A stretch of 64,000 nucleotides of DNA from Phenylobacterium sp. (GTDB lineage: Bacteria; Pseudomonadota; Alphaproteobacteria; Caulobacterales; Caulobacteraceae): positions 62,001 to 126,000 of the forward strand of contig NZ_JAUSCJ010000032.1 of NCBI RefSeq assembly GCF_030651185.1, read 5' to 3'. Position numbers and translations under genes: made by a program. Positions within the stretch are counted from its first letter, which is position 1. Every line of letters starts with the position of its first letter. The notes under the pieces were generated by a model. It did no database searches. It was not told where the DNA came from and saw only the letters and a list, made by a program, of their open reading frames with translations. Below, one piece after another: positions 26,724 through 35,029 of the stretch.

Positions 26724-27509
26724 ATGGCCAAGGCCTATCTTTCCATCGAGGCCGTCGGCGTCACCTTCCAGAAGGGCGCGAGCCGTTCGGAGGTGCTGCA
26801 CGACATCAACCTGCAGGTCGACCAGGGGGAGTTTGTCTCCATCATCGGCCACTCCGGCTGCGGGAAATCCACCCTGCTCAATGTGGTGGCCGGCCTGATC
26901 CCGGTGACCACCGGGGCGGTGATCCTTGACCGCGAGGCCGTGGAGGCGCCGGGGCCCGAGCGGGCGGTGGTGTTCCAGAACCACTCCCTGCTGCCCTGGC
27001 TGTCGGTGCAGGAAAACGTCCGCCTGGCGGTGGACAAGGTGTTCGCCGGTAAGAAGTCCGCCGCCGAGCGCCGCGACTGGACCCTGCACAACCTTGATCT
27101 GGTGAAGATGACCCAGGCCCGCGACAAGCGGCCCTCGGAAATCTCGGGTGGCATGAAGCAGCGGGTCGGTATTGCCCGGGCGCTCGCCATGCAGCCCAAG
27201 GTGCTGCTGCTGGACGAGCCCTTCGGCGCCCTGGACGCCCTGACCCGCGCCCACCTGCAGGACAGCGTCATGGAGATCCAGACGGCCCTGAAGAACACCG
27301 TCCTGATGATCACCCACGATGTCGACGAGGCGGTGCTGCTTTCGGACCGCATCGTCATGATGACCAACGGGCCGCGCGCCGGGGTCGGCCAGATCCTTGC
27401 CGTGGACCTGGCCCGTCCCCGCGACCGGCTCGCCGTGGCGGGGAACCCGACCTACATCGCAGGCCGGGCCTCGGTGATCGAGTTCCTGTATGCGCGCCGC
27501 GCCGCCTAG
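26724..27509 (+). CDS. nrtD: Nitrate ABC transporter ATP-binding protein
   Basis: A 261-aa ATPase. Walker A GHSGCGKST (about residue 47), Q-loop VFQNHSLLPWLSV, signature SGGMKQR (about 143), Walker B VLLLDEPFGALDAL (about 163) and H-loop ITHDVDEAVLLSD are all intact. It is 11 bp after nrtB. Its stop codon overlaps the convergent quinone-oxidoreductase stop through CTAG (27506-27509). No intrinsic terminator separates the two converging transcripts. Confidence 0.9.
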   Translation: MAKAYLSIEAVGVTFQKGASRSEVLHDINLQVDQGEFVSIIGHSGCGKSTLLNVVAGLIPVTTGAVILDREAVEAPGPERAVVFQNHSLLPWLSVQENVRLAVDKVFAGKKSAAERRDWTLHNLDLVKMTQARDKRPSEISGGMKQRVGIARALAMQPKVLLLDEPFGALDALTRAHLQDSVMEIQTALKNTVLMITHDVDEAVLLSDRIVMMTNGPRAGVGQILAVDLARPRDRLAVAGNPTYIAGRASVIEFLYARRAA

Positions 27510-28483
27510 GCGGTCAGCATCACCTTGCCCACGTGCGCGCCGCCTTCGAGGTGGGCGTGGGCCTTGCCGGCCTCGGCGAGCGGGAAGGTGGCGTCGATCC
27601 TGGGGCGCAGCTTGCCGGCCTCGATCCAGGGCCAGACGGTGGCCTCCACCGCCGCCGCCAGCCGGGCCTTCTCGTCCGAGCTGCGCGGCCGCAAGGTCGA
27701 GCCGGTGACCAGGGCCCGCTTCATCATCAGCTTGCCGATGGGCAGGGCGACCTCACCGCCGCCGAGGCTGGCGATGAAGACGATCCGGCCGCCGGTCTTC
27801 AGCGCATCCAGGCCCTTGGCGAAATAGTCGCCGCCGACCATGTCGAGGATCACATCGACGCCGCCCTCGCGCTTGGCGACCTCGGCGAAGTCTTCAGCCG
27901 TGGTGTCCACCGCCACGTCGGCGCCCAGCGCCTTGGCCTCCGCCGCCTTGTCGGCGCCGCGCGCCGTGGCGATCACCTTGGCGCCTGCGGCCTTGGCCAT
28001 CTGGATCGCCGTGGTGCCGATGCCAGACGTGGCGCCATGCACCATGAAGGTCTCGCCCGCCTTCAGGCTCCCGTGCTCGAAGACGTTGGCGAAGACCGTG
28101 AAGACGGTCTCCGGCAGGGCCGCGGCCTCCAGCAACGACAGGCCCTTGGGGATGGGCAGGGCGTGGCGGGCGTCCACCACGGCATATTCGGCATAGCCGC
28201 CGCCGCCCAGCAGGGCGGTGACCTGGTCGCCGGCCTTCCAGCGCCCGGCGCCGGTGACCACCTCGCCGGAAACCTCCAGGCCCATGGTGTCGGGCGAGCC
28301 GGGGGGCGGGGGATAGAACCCCATGCGCTGGATCAGGTCGGGGCGGTTGACCCCCGCATGGGCCACCTTGATCAGGATCTGGCCGGGACCGGCCTGCGGA
28401 CGGGGAAGCGGCACGGCCTTCATGTCGGCGGCGGAGCCCTTGCCGCCCTCGACGGCGATGGCGGTCATGTCCGGCTGGCTCAT
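27506..28483 (-). CDS. NAD(P)H:quinone oxidoreductase, zinc-free medium-chain reductase
   Basis: A 325-aa MDR-superfamily enzyme of the quinone oxidoreductase/zeta-crystallin class. GVNRPDLIQRMGFYPPPPG and MGLEVSGEVV mark the catalytic domain; the NADPH-binding Rossmann motif is HGATSGIGTTAIQMAKAAGAKV (about residue 145). The zinc-binding cysteines of alcohol dehydrogenases are absent. A longer frame starts at 28567, but ATG 28483 with an AGGGAG box gives the normal start, MSQPDMTAIAV. It is divergent from the DUF1192 gene (83-bp gap). Confidence 0.87.
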   Translation of the reverse strand: MSQPDMTAIAVEGGKGSAADMKAVPLPRPQAGPGQILIKVAHAGVNRPDLIQRMGFYPPPPGSPDTMGLEVSGEVVTGAGRWKAGDQVTALLGGGGYAEYAVVDARHALPIPKGLSLLEAAALPETVFTVFANVFEHGSLKAGETFMVHGATSGIGTTAIQMAKAAGAKVIATARGADKAAEAKALGADVAVDTTAEDFAEVAKREGGVDVILDMVGGDYFAKGLDALKTGGRIVFIASLGGGEVALPIGKLMMKRALVTGSTLRPRSSDEKARLAAAVEATVWPWIEAGKLRPRIDATFPLAEAGKAHAHLEGGAHVGKVMLTA

Positions 28484-28565
28484 CTCTGGCTCCCTGGTCT
28501 TGCGTACGAGTGTCGTTGGGGGTTCAGATAGGCGCAGAAACGGAACCGGCAAAGGGAGGTCTTCC

Positions 28566-28772
28566 ATGGAGGAACCCGCAGAGGTTCGGATCGGTCGCGG
28601 CCAACGGCTGACGGAAGCGGTCCGCGAGGACCTGGAACTCTACGGCGTCGCTGAGCTCGAGGAGCGGATCGAGATGCTGCAGGCCGAAATCGCCCGCTGC
28701 CAGGCGCAGATCGAGAAGAAGAAGGCGGGCCGCCAAGCCGCTGATGCTCTCTTTGGATCGCCTCCCGATTAG
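28566..28772 (+). CDS. DUF1192 family small protein
   Basis: A 68-aa cytoplasmic protein with charged ends and a short helical, coiled-coil-like centre (VAELEERIEMLQAEIARCQAQIEKK, residues 27-51), ending ALFGSPPD. This is the DUF1192 pattern found widely in alphaproteobacteria; function unknown. GGAGG precedes the ATG. It is upstream of DUF1465 and rpmE, a conserved alphaproteobacterial neighbourhood, but DUF1465 has its own sigma-54-like promoter between them. Confidence 0.85.
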   Translation: MEEPAEVRIGRGQRLTEAVREDLELYGVAELEERIEMLQAEIARCQAQIEKKKAGRQAADALFGSPPD

Positions 28773-28801
28773 GGGCCGGTTAGGGGCTGGTTAGGCATAA
28801 G
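28769..28801. repeat. 11-bp tandem repeat, about three units
   Basis: TTAGGGGCCGG (28769-28779), TTAGGGGCTGG (28780-28790), TTAGGCATAAG (28791-28801). It begins at the DUF1192 stop codon and ends 31 bp before the sigma-54 box. An 11-bp period is about one helical turn, so it could be an activator array. Confidence 0.6.
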
Positions 28802-28831
28802 GGGGCGTATCTGTCGCACAGAGACGGTGTT

Positions 28832-28847
28832 TGGCACGGCGGTTGCA
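28832..28847 (+). promoter_or_regulatory. Sigma-54 (RpoN) promoter, exact consensus
   Basis: TGGCACGGCGGTTGCA matches TGGCACGRNNNTTGCW at every defined position, with the invariant GG (-24) and GC (-12) ten bases apart. It lies 61 bp before the DUF1465 start codon, predicting a transcript start near 28858. Confidence 0.75.
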
Positions 28848-28908
28848 GCGGCTAGGACAGACGGCGCATCTGTGCGCGGACGAATTTTCAGTCGGGGACT
28901 TTGTGGTC

Positions 28909-29421
28909 ATGAGCGATGGAAACCTGCCGGCGGGCGCCTGGCGCGCCGACGTGATCCAGGATTTCGCGCGGTCCGAGCTGTTCGACCGCACGTTCCAGGA
29001 GGGCATGGACCTGGTCGAGGAGACGGCCGGCTATCTGGACGGCTCCGGGCGTCAGGAGTCCAAGCAGCTCTCCCGCAACGCGGCGCTCGCCTATGCCGGC
29101 GAAAGCATGCGGCTCACCACGCGGCTGATGCAGGTGGCCTCCTGGCTGCTGGTGCAGCGGGCCGTGCGGGAGGGCGACATGCCCCCCGAGGGCGCCTGCG
29201 ACGAACGCTATCGGCTGGGCGCCGAGGATGTGTGCCGTCCCGGCCATGACACCGCCGAGGACCTGCCCAGCGGCCTGCTGCTGCTGCTGGACCGCTCCGA
29301 GCGCCTCTATGAGCGCGTCCGCCACCTGGACCGGCGCATGTACATCGAAGACACCGACGTCGAGACCCCCAACCCGGTGCAGTCCCAGTTCGACCGCCTG
29401 CGGACCGCCTTCGGGGGGTAG
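28909..29421 (+). CDS. DUF1465 family protein
   Basis: A 170-aa cytoplasmic protein, largely helical: ARSELFDRTFQEGMDLVEETAGYL, then SRNAALAYAGESMRLTTRLMQVASWLLVQRAV (near residues 60-87), and LLDRSERLYERVRHLDRRM. This is the DUF1465 pattern of alphaproteobacteria; function unknown. The frame opens earlier (28831), inside the sigma-54 box. I chose the ATG at 28909, which lies downstream of the predicted transcript start. It is followed by a strong terminator, so it is monocistronic if transcribed from the sigma-54 promoter. Confidence 0.85.
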   Translation: MSDGNLPAGAWRADVIQDFARSELFDRTFQEGMDLVEETAGYLDGSGRQESKQLSRNAALAYAGESMRLTTRLMQVASWLLVQRAVREGDMPPEGACDERYRLGAEDVCRPGHDTAEDLPSGLLLLLDRSERLYERVRHLDRRMYIEDTDVETPNPVQSQFDRLRTAFGG

Positions 29422-29452
29422 ACCCCGGCGGTCTCGCCCGACATCCAGACAG

Positions 29453-29485
29453 CAAAAAACGCCGCGTGATCCACGCGGCGTTTTT
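29453..29485. terminator. Bidirectional intrinsic terminator (DUF1465 / rpmE)
   Basis: A6 then CGCCGCGTG, 3-nt loop, CACGCGGCG, then T5. Perfect 9-bp stem with A and T tracts on both sides; serves the convergent DUF1465 and rpmE genes. Confidence 0.92.
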
Positions 29486-29524
29486 CTTGGTGAAGTGCGT
29501 GCGGCCACGGGGGCCGCGGACGCC

Positions 29525-29749
29525 CTACTTGCGGGTGAAGGCGCCGAACTTGGCGTTGAAGCGCGAGACGCGGCCGCCACGGTCCAGCAGCTGCTGGTTG
29601 CCGCCGGTCCAGGCCGGGTGCGTCTTCGGATCGATATCCAGGTTCAGGGTCGCGCCTTCCTTCCCGTAGGTGGAGCGCGTGCGGTAGGTGGTGCCGTCGA
29701 CCATCACCACATTGATGAAGTGGTAGTCGGGGTGGGTGTCTTGTTTCAT
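29525..29749 (-). CDS. rpmE: 50S ribosomal protein L31, zinc-free form
   Basis: A 74-aa ribosomal protein beginning [19 protein letters not shown] and ending [11 protein letters not shown]. It has no cysteine at all, so it lacks the zinc ribbon of the C+ form. The longer open frame reaching 30961 is shadow over the divergent ABC gene. It lies in a conserved alphaproteobacterial position beside DUF1465. Its start faces the ABC exporter (120-bp gap). Confidence 0.93.
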   Translation of the reverse strand: MKQDTHPDYHFINVVMVDGTTYRTRSTYGKEGATLNLDIDPKTHPAWTGGNQQLLDRGGRVSRFNAKFGAFTRK

Positions 29750-29869
29750 CGCGCGGGCATCCGACGTAAAGGAGCGGCCATAGAGTAATCGCTCCGCCGG
29801 GACCGGCGGATCGAACCGAGCCGCGCCTATACAGGAAAAGGCGGGGCGAGAGCAAGGGCGCGGGTTTTC

Positions 29870-31720
29870 ATGAGCGATTTTGGGTCTGGGCCGGCTGTCG
29901 ACGGCCGACCGACCGTGGGTGCGTCTCTCGCCCAGGATATCTCCGAGGCCGCCGAGCGCCGCCCCAAGAGTCGCAACATCAAGCCCCTGGCCGCGCTCAA
30001 CCCCTTCCTGCGCGCCCATCTGGGCGACGTCGGCCTGGCCGGCGTCTTCCTGGTCACCGCCGCGGCCTCCACCCTGGCGCTGTCGGGCGCCGTGCGGCTG
30101 CTGGTGGACCACCTGACCAAGGCCCGGACCACCGGCGCCTCGGTGGATCAGTGGTTCTGGCTGATGGGGGTGGTGGCTGTCGCCCTGGCCGTCTCCTCGG
30201 CCCTGCGCTACTTCTTCGTCACCAAGCTGGGGGAGCGGATCGTCGCCGACCTGCGCAAGGCGACCTACGCGCACATCCTGACCCTGGATCCGGCCTTCTT
30301 CCTGCACATGCGCACCGGCGAGGTGCTGTCGCGACTGACCACCGACATCCAGATCGTCGAGAGCCTGATCGGCACCTCCATCTCGGTGGCCCTGCGAAAT
30401 CTGCTGATGCTGATCGGGGCGCTGATCCTGATGGTGATCGTCAGCCCGCATCTCACCGGCATGGTGGTGATGCTGATCCCGGCGATCCTGGCGCCGCTGT
30501 TCCTGTTCGGCCGCAAGGTGCGCAAGCTGACCGCCTCGACCCAGGACCAGTTCGCCCAGGCGGTCGGCCATGCCGGCGAGACCCTGGACGCCCTGGAGAC
30601 CGTCCAGGCCTTCGGGCGCGAGGCGGCCGGCGCCAAGCTGTTCGGCGGGGCCGTGGAGGCCTCCTACCGCACCTCCCTGCGCCGGATGACCGCGCGGGCC
30701 GGAATGATCGCCGCGGTGATCACCCTGGTGTTCGGCGGGGTGGTGGGCATCTTCTGGATCGGGGTCCATTCCGGCCTGAGGGGCGACATGACCTGGGGCG
30801 CGCTCTTCCAGTTCGCCTTCCTGTCGGTGATGGCCGCCGGATCGGTGGGCGCGCTGGGCGAGACCTGGGGCGACGTCCAGAAGGCGGCCGGCGCCATGGA
30901 GCGGATCACCGACCTGCTGGCCGCCAAGCCCGGCATCGCCGCGCCTGCCGTGCCGAAACATCTGCCCGCCCCGCCGCGCGGCGAGATCGAGTTCTCCAAC
31001 ATCACCTTCGCCTATCCCGGCCGCGCCGACCTGCCGGCTCTGCAGGGTTTCGACCTGCGGGTGGCGCCGGGCGAGCGGGTGGCCCTGGTGGGTCCCTCCG
31101 GGGCCGGCAAGAGCACGGTCTTCCGTCTGCTGCTGCGCTTCTATGATCCCCAGTTCGGTACGGTGAAGGTGGACGGCGTCGATGTCCGCGAGGCCGATCC
31201 CGCCGAGGTGCGGGGCCGCATGGCCCTGGTGGCCCAGGACTCGCCGCTGTTCTCCGGCTCGGCCCTGGACAATATCCGTTTCGGCAATGCCCAGGCCGAT
31301 CTCGACGCCGTGCGCCGGGCCGCCCAGGCCGCGCAGGCCGATGGCTTCCTCGACGCCCTGCCGGAGGGGTTCGACACCCCGCTGGGGGAGCGCGCCCGCA
31401 GTCTGTCGGGCGGCCAGCGGCAGCGCCTAGCCATCGCGCGGGCCCTGATCCGCGAAACCCCCATCCTGCTGCTGGACGAGGCCACCAGCGCGCTGGACGC
31501 CGAGAACGAGCGCCTGGTCCAGAAGGCCCTGGAAGAGGCCATGGTGGGCCACACCACCCTGGTCATCGCCCACCGTCTGGCCACGGTGCTGAAGGCCGAC
31601 CGCATCATTGTCATGGACAAGGGCCGGGTGGTCGAACAGGGCAGCCACCACGAGCTGATCGCCAAGAGCGGCCTCTATGCGCGCCTGGCGTCCCTGCAGT
31701 TCGGGGATGCCGCGGCCTAA
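29870..31720 (+). CDS. ABC exporter, fused transmembrane and ATPase domains (MsbA-like)
   Basis: A 616-aa half-transporter that would dimerise in the inner membrane. An N-terminal cytoplasmic tail of about 40 residues is followed by six membrane segments (residues 55-340), then the nucleotide-binding domain: Walker [10 protein letters not shown] (about 410), Q-loop [15 protein letters not shown], signature [14 protein letters not shown] (about 512), Walker [13 protein letters not shown] (about 535), and IAHRL (H-loop). The family includes lipid, peptide and multidrug exporters; substrate not determined. It is convergent with a glycerophosphodiesterase gene, sharing CTAA at the stops. Confidence 0.9.
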   Translation: MSDFGSGPAVDGRPTVGASLAQDISEAAERRPKSRNIKPLAALNPFLRAHLGDVGLAGVFLVTAAASTLALSGAVRLLVDHLTKARTTGASVDQWFWLMGVVAVALAVSSALRYFFVTKLGERIVADLRKATYAHILTLDPAFFLHMRTGEVLSRLTTDIQIVESLIGTSISVALRNLLMLIGALILMVIVSPHLTGMVVMLIPAILAPLFLFGRKVRKLTASTQDQFAQAVGHAGETLDALETVQAFGREAAGAKLFGGAVEASYRTSLRRMTARAGMIAAVITLVFGGVVGIFWIGVHSGLRGDMTWGALFQFAFLSVMAAGSVGALGETWGDVQKAAGAMERITDLLAAKPGIAAPAVPKHLPAPPRGEIEFSNITFAYPGRADLPALQGFDLRVAPGERVALVGPSGAGKSTVFRLLLRFYDPQFGTVKVDGVDVREADPAEVRGRMALVAQDSPLFSGSALDNIRFGNAQADLDAVRRAAQAAQADGFLDALPEGFDTPLGERARSLSGGQRQRLAIARALIRETPILLLDEATSALDAENERLVQKALEEAMVGHTTLVIAHRLATVLKADRIIVMDKGRVVEQGSHHELIAKSGLYARLASLQFGDAAA

Positions 31721-32733
31721 CCCCGCGCCTTCACCGCCAGCCCCGGAAAATCGCTGAACAGGCCGTCGACGCCGGCGGCGTAGAGGGCGGCGAACACCGC
31801 GCTGACGTTCCCGTGCGCGGCCATGTCGGTTCCAAGGCGCAGCGACTCCGGCAGGAAGCGGTTCTCGGCGCGCACCGTCCAGGGATGCACCGCCAGGCCC
31901 AGGGCATGGGCGTCGGCCACCAGGGTGGTGGCGGGGGCCAGCGCGCCGTCCGCCGTCGGGATCACCAGGGACCAGTCGGGACCCACGCCGTCGGCATAGG
32001 TGGCGATGTCCTTCAGGCCCGAGGTCGTCACCAGGTCCCTGGCGTCGTCCCCCACCAGCCGCACGCGCCGCGCCGAGGACAGCTTGGCGAAGGCCTTCAG
32101 GGGCGCGGTCTCGAAGCACTGGACGAAGACGGGCGCGGTGCGGGAATTCAGGCCGTTGGCCTTCAGGGCGTCGGCCAGCCGTTGCTCGATAGGCAGGCCC
32201 ACCCTGGCCAGGAAGGTCGGGTGCTTCATCTCCGGATAGACGCCGATCACCCGGCCCACCCGCTGAGACTCGGCCTTGGCCAGGTCGAGGACCTCCTGGA
32301 AGGTTGGGATGGCCTCGCGGCCGTCGAAGGCGGCGCTGGCGGGCCGCAGGGCGGGCAGTCGTTCCCGGGCGCGCAGGGTCTTCAGTTCGGAGAGCGTGAA
32401 GTCCTCGGCGAACCAGCCTTCCAGCGTCTCGCCGTCGATGACCTTGCGGGTCCTGCGGGCGGCGAACTCAGGCCGGGCGGCCACGTCGGTGGTGCCGCCG
32501 ATTTCGTTCTCGTGGCGGACCACCAGCACGCCATCCTTGGTCAGCACCAGGTCGGGTTCAATGAAGTCGGCCCCCTGATCCACCGCCAGGCGGTAGGCCG
32601 CGGGCGTATGCTCGGGCCGCTCGCCGCTGGCGCCGCGGTGGGCGATGACGATGGGGCGGGTGGGCGTCCCTGCCCATGCCGGGGTGGCGGAAAGGGCGGC
32701 GGCGGCGGCGAAGGTCCGGCGGGTCAGGGTCAT
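31717..32733 (-). CDS. Glycerophosphodiester phosphodiesterase, exported
   Basis: Hydrolyses glycerophosphodiesters to glycerol-3-phosphate and an alcohol. The 338-aa protein has a signal peptide with twin arginines (LTRRTFAAAAALSATPAWAG), so export, possibly by Tat, is predicted. Catalytic marks are IAHRGASGERPEHT (His), DFIEPDLVLTKDG (Glu and Asp, metal) and VVRHE (second His), all in the first 75 mature residues. The length fits periplasmic GlpQ-type enzymes. The stop overlaps that of the ABC exporter gene by 4 bp. Confidence 0.9.
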   Translation of the reverse strand: MTLTRRTFAAAAALSATPAWAGTPTRPIVIAHRGASGERPEHTPAAYRLAVDQGADFIEPDLVLTKDGVLVVRHENEIGGTTDVAARPEFAARRTRKVIDGETLEGWFAEDFTLSELKTLRARERLPALRPASAAFDGREAIPTFQEVLDLAKAESQRVGRVIGVYPEMKHPTFLARVGLPIEQRLADALKANGLNSRTAPVFVQCFETAPLKAFAKLSSARRVRLVGDDARDLVTTSGLKDIATYADGVGPDWSLVIPTADGALAPATTLVADAHALGLAVHPWTVRAENRFLPESLRLGTDMAAHGNVSAVFAALYAAGVDGLFSDFPGLAVKARG

Positions 32734-32767
32734 GGCTCCGATCTAGCCGGCGCCTGTGACGGTTACG

Positions 32768-33562
32768 TCAAGCCGCCGCGCGGAGCCGCTGCTGGATCAG
32801 CGGATGCAGTTCCAGGTTGGCGGCGCAGATGCTGCCGGCTGTCAGCATGTCGTCACCGCCATCGGCCGTGGTCACCTTGCCGCCGGCTTCGCTCACCAGC
32901 AGCAGGCCCGCGGCCAGGTCCCAGGGCTTCAGGTCCCGCTCCCAGTAGCCGTCGAAGCGGCCCGCGGCCACGAAGGCCAGGTCGAGGGAGGCCGCGCCGA
33001 ACCGGCGGACGCCGGCCACCCGCTGGCTGATCTGGTGCAGTTCCTTCAGGAAGGTGGCGTGCTGGCCGTGGCCCAGGAAGGGGATGCCGGTGGCGAGCAC
33101 GCTCTCGTTCAGGTGCTGGCGGGCGGCGACGCGCAGGCGCTTGTCGTTGACGAAGCAGCCCTTGCCCTTTTCGGCCCAGAACAGCTCGTTGGTGATCGGG
33201 TTGTAGGTCACCGCCGCCACCACCACGCCGTCGCGCTGCAGGGCGATATTGATGGCGAAATGGGGAATGGCGTGCAGGAAGTTGGTGGTTCCGTCCAGCG
33301 GGTCGACGATCCAGGTGTGGGTCTTGTCGGTGCCCTCGATCAGGCCGCGTTCCTCACCGAGGAAGCTGTAGCCGGGCCGGGCCTTCTGCAGCATCTCGAA
33401 GATGGTCTGCTCGGCCTTCAGGTCGGCGGCGGACACGAAGTCGGCGGCCCCCTTCTTGGAGACCTGCAACTCCAGCAATTCGCCGAAGTCGCGGTTGAGG
33501 CCACGGGCCGCCTTGCGGGCGGCGTCGGACATGACCTTCAGGAGGGCGGTTTGAGTGGACAT
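32768..33562 (-). CDS. suhB: Inositol monophosphatase family protein
   Basis: Mg-dependent sugar-phosphate phosphatase fold, 264 aa. GEERG (metal Glu), WIVDPLDGTTNF (metal Asp pair and Thr, about residue 83) and the C-terminal WDLAAGLLLVSEAGG are intact. Start codon at 33562 overlaps the efp stop in TGATG, indicating translational coupling. SuhB-like roles in rRNA transcription are possible, but substrate and role are not shown by sequence; the symbol is by family similarity. Confidence 0.87.
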   Translation of the reverse strand: MSTQTALLKVMSDAARKAARGLNRDFGELLELQVSKKGAADFVSAADLKAEQTIFEMLQKARPGYSFLGEERGLIEGTDKTHTWIVDPLDGTTNFLHAIPHFAINIALQRDGVVVAAVTYNPITNELFWAEKGKGCFVNDKRLRVAARQHLNESVLATGIPFLGHGQHATFLKELHQISQRVAGVRRFGAASLDLAFVAAGRFDGYWERDLKPWDLAAGLLLVSEAGGKVTTADGGDDMLTAGSICAANLELHPLIQQRLRAAA

Positions 33563-34131
33563 CAGTCGGCCCTGCGCAGGTATTCGCCGGTCTCGGTGGA
33601 GACCAGGACGCGTTCGCCAGCCTCCATATAGGGCGGGATCAGGATGCGCATGCCGTTGTCCGCCTTGGCCGGCTTGTAGGAGGACGACGCCGTCTGGTTC
33701 TTCACCACGGCGTCGGCCTCGACGATGATGAGCACCACCTGCTCGGGCAGGGTGATGCTGATGGGGCGTTCCTCGAACAGTTGCAGTTTGACCACCATGC
33801 CGTCCTGCAGGAACCGGACCTGGTCGTCGCCGACGAAGTCCTTGGCCAGTTCGATCTGCTCGTAGTTTTCCTGGTCCATGAAGACCAGCATGTCGCCCTG
33901 TTCGTAGAGGAAGGAATATTCCTTCTGGTCCAGGTGGATCTGCTCGACCGTGTCGGAGGTGCGGAAGCGTTCGTTCAGCTTGCGGCCGTCCTCGATGTTC
34001 TTCAGCTCGCACTGGGCGAAGGCGCCGCCCTTGCCGGGCTTCACGTGCACGACCTTCACGGCCACCCACAGTCCCCCGTCATGCTGCAGGATATTTCCCG
34101 GCTTGATCGAGACGGCGTTGATTTTGGACAT
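33562..34131 (-). CDS. efp: Elongation factor P
   Basis: Relieves ribosome stalling at polyproline stretches. The 189-aa protein has the three-domain EF-P layout, and the modified tip is [10 protein letters not shown] with Lys34 at the canonical site. Domains II/III contain the usual [22 protein letters not shown] and end with GEYLRRAD. No EpmA or EpmB gene is visible here, so the modification type is unknown. The gene precedes the inositol-phosphatase-family gene with a one-base stop/start overlap. Confidence 0.96.
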   Translation of the reverse strand: MSKINAVSIKPGNILQHDGGLWVAVKVVHVKPGKGGAFAQCELKNIEDGRKLNERFRTSDTVEQIHLDQKEYSFLYEQGDMLVFMDQENYEQIELAKDFVGDDQVRFLQDGMVVKLQLFEERPISITLPEQVVLIIVEADAVVKNQTASSSYKPAKADNGMRILIPPYMEAGERVLVSTETGEYLRRAD

Positions 34132-34197
34132 GGGGTTCTTTGCGAAATTTGAGGCGCGGAACCTAGTGGGAGCGGGGCTTCAAGGCAAGGAAAGCGC

Positions 34198-34845
34198 TCA
34201 AGAGCGCTCTGCGAGGCCGAGCGCGATCTGAGCGTTGATGGCCTTCACGGCGGCGGCGGGACCCTCGGGGTGGCGCCACACGCCCGCCGACACGGCCAGG
34301 AAGTCGGCACCGGCGGCGGCCAGGCCGCGGGCGTTATCGGCCGTGACGCCCCCGATGGCGACGCACGGGGTCTCCATCACCTCCTGCCAGATCGACAGGA
34401 TCTCCGGCTCCGCGCGGGTCGGCGCGTCCTTGGTGGTGGTGGGGAAGAAGGCTCCGAAGGCGACGTAGTCCGCGCCGGCTTCTGCGGCCTCCATGGCCAG
34501 GTGCCGGCTGTCGTGGCAGGTGACCCCGATCATCGCGTCCGGACCCATGACCTTGCGGGCCTGGGCCATCGGCATGTCGTCCTGGCCTACGTGGACGCCA
34601 TCGCACTTCAGCTTCGCCGCCAGCACCGGATCGTCGTTGAGGATCACCGCCGCGCCGCGCGCCTGGATAATGGGGGAGAGCGCGTCCACGGCAGCCGCGA
34701 TGATCTCTTCCGGTTGATCCTTCAGCCGGATCTGCACGGCGGCGACGTCGCCGGCATCCATGGCTTGCGCGAGCGTGCGGCCAAAGGCGGCCAGGTCGTC
34801 GATGCGGGGCGGGGTGATCAGGTAGAGGCGGCAGGACGGGGTCAT
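34198..34845 (-). CDS. thiE: Thiamine phosphate synthase
   Basis: Joins the thiazole and pyrimidine halves to make thiamine phosphate. The 215-aa TIM barrel shows VQIRLKD (about residue 37), [23 protein letters not shown] (metal and diphosphate region), [34 protein letters not shown] (phosphate loop) and IGGVTADN. Stand-alone gene on the minus strand between cydB-DUF2474 and efp; no TPP riboswitch was recognised in the short upstream gaps. Confidence 0.9.
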   Translation of the reverse strand: MTPSCRLYLITPPRIDDLAAFGRTLAQAMDAGDVAAVQIRLKDQPEEIIAAAVDALSPIIQARGAAVILNDDPVLAAKLKCDGVHVGQDDMPMAQARKVMGPDAMIGVTCHDSRHLAMEAAEAGADYVAFGAFFPTTTKDAPTRAEPEILSIWQEVMETPCVAIGGVTADNARGLAAAGADFLAVSAGVWRHPEGPAAAVKAINAQIALGLAERS

Positions 34846-34876
34846 GAGCCGCTTTTAGCCTATCCTTCGCCGGAGC

Positions 34877-35029
34877 CTAATAGCTCGGCAGCACCGCCCT
34901 CATGGCATAGGCGACGATCGCCACGACCGTGGTGCTGGCCACCGCGATCCCCACGAACCAGGCCAGGCGCTTCCAGAGCGGCGCAAGGCGCGCGCCGGGC
35001 TCGGGCGGGGGCTCAATGATAGCCGGCAT
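34877..35029 (-). CDS. DUF2474 small membrane protein, cytochrome bd accessory subunit
   Basis: A 50-aa protein: a Pro-rich start (MPAIIEPPPEPGARLAP), then LWKRLAWFVGIAVASTTVV as a single membrane helix, ending MRAVLPSY. The W-x4-W-F-x-G-I pattern is that of DUF2474/CydX-like small subunits of bd oxidases. Its ATG at 35029 lies inside the 3' end of cydB (17-bp overlap), in a different frame, so it is translationally coupled. It is short enough to be missed by automatic calling. Probably stabilises the CydAB haem region, as CydX does (family knowledge). Confidence 0.85.
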   Translation of the reverse strand: MPAIIEPPPEPGARLAPLWKRLAWFVGIAVASTTVVAIVAYAMRAVLPSY

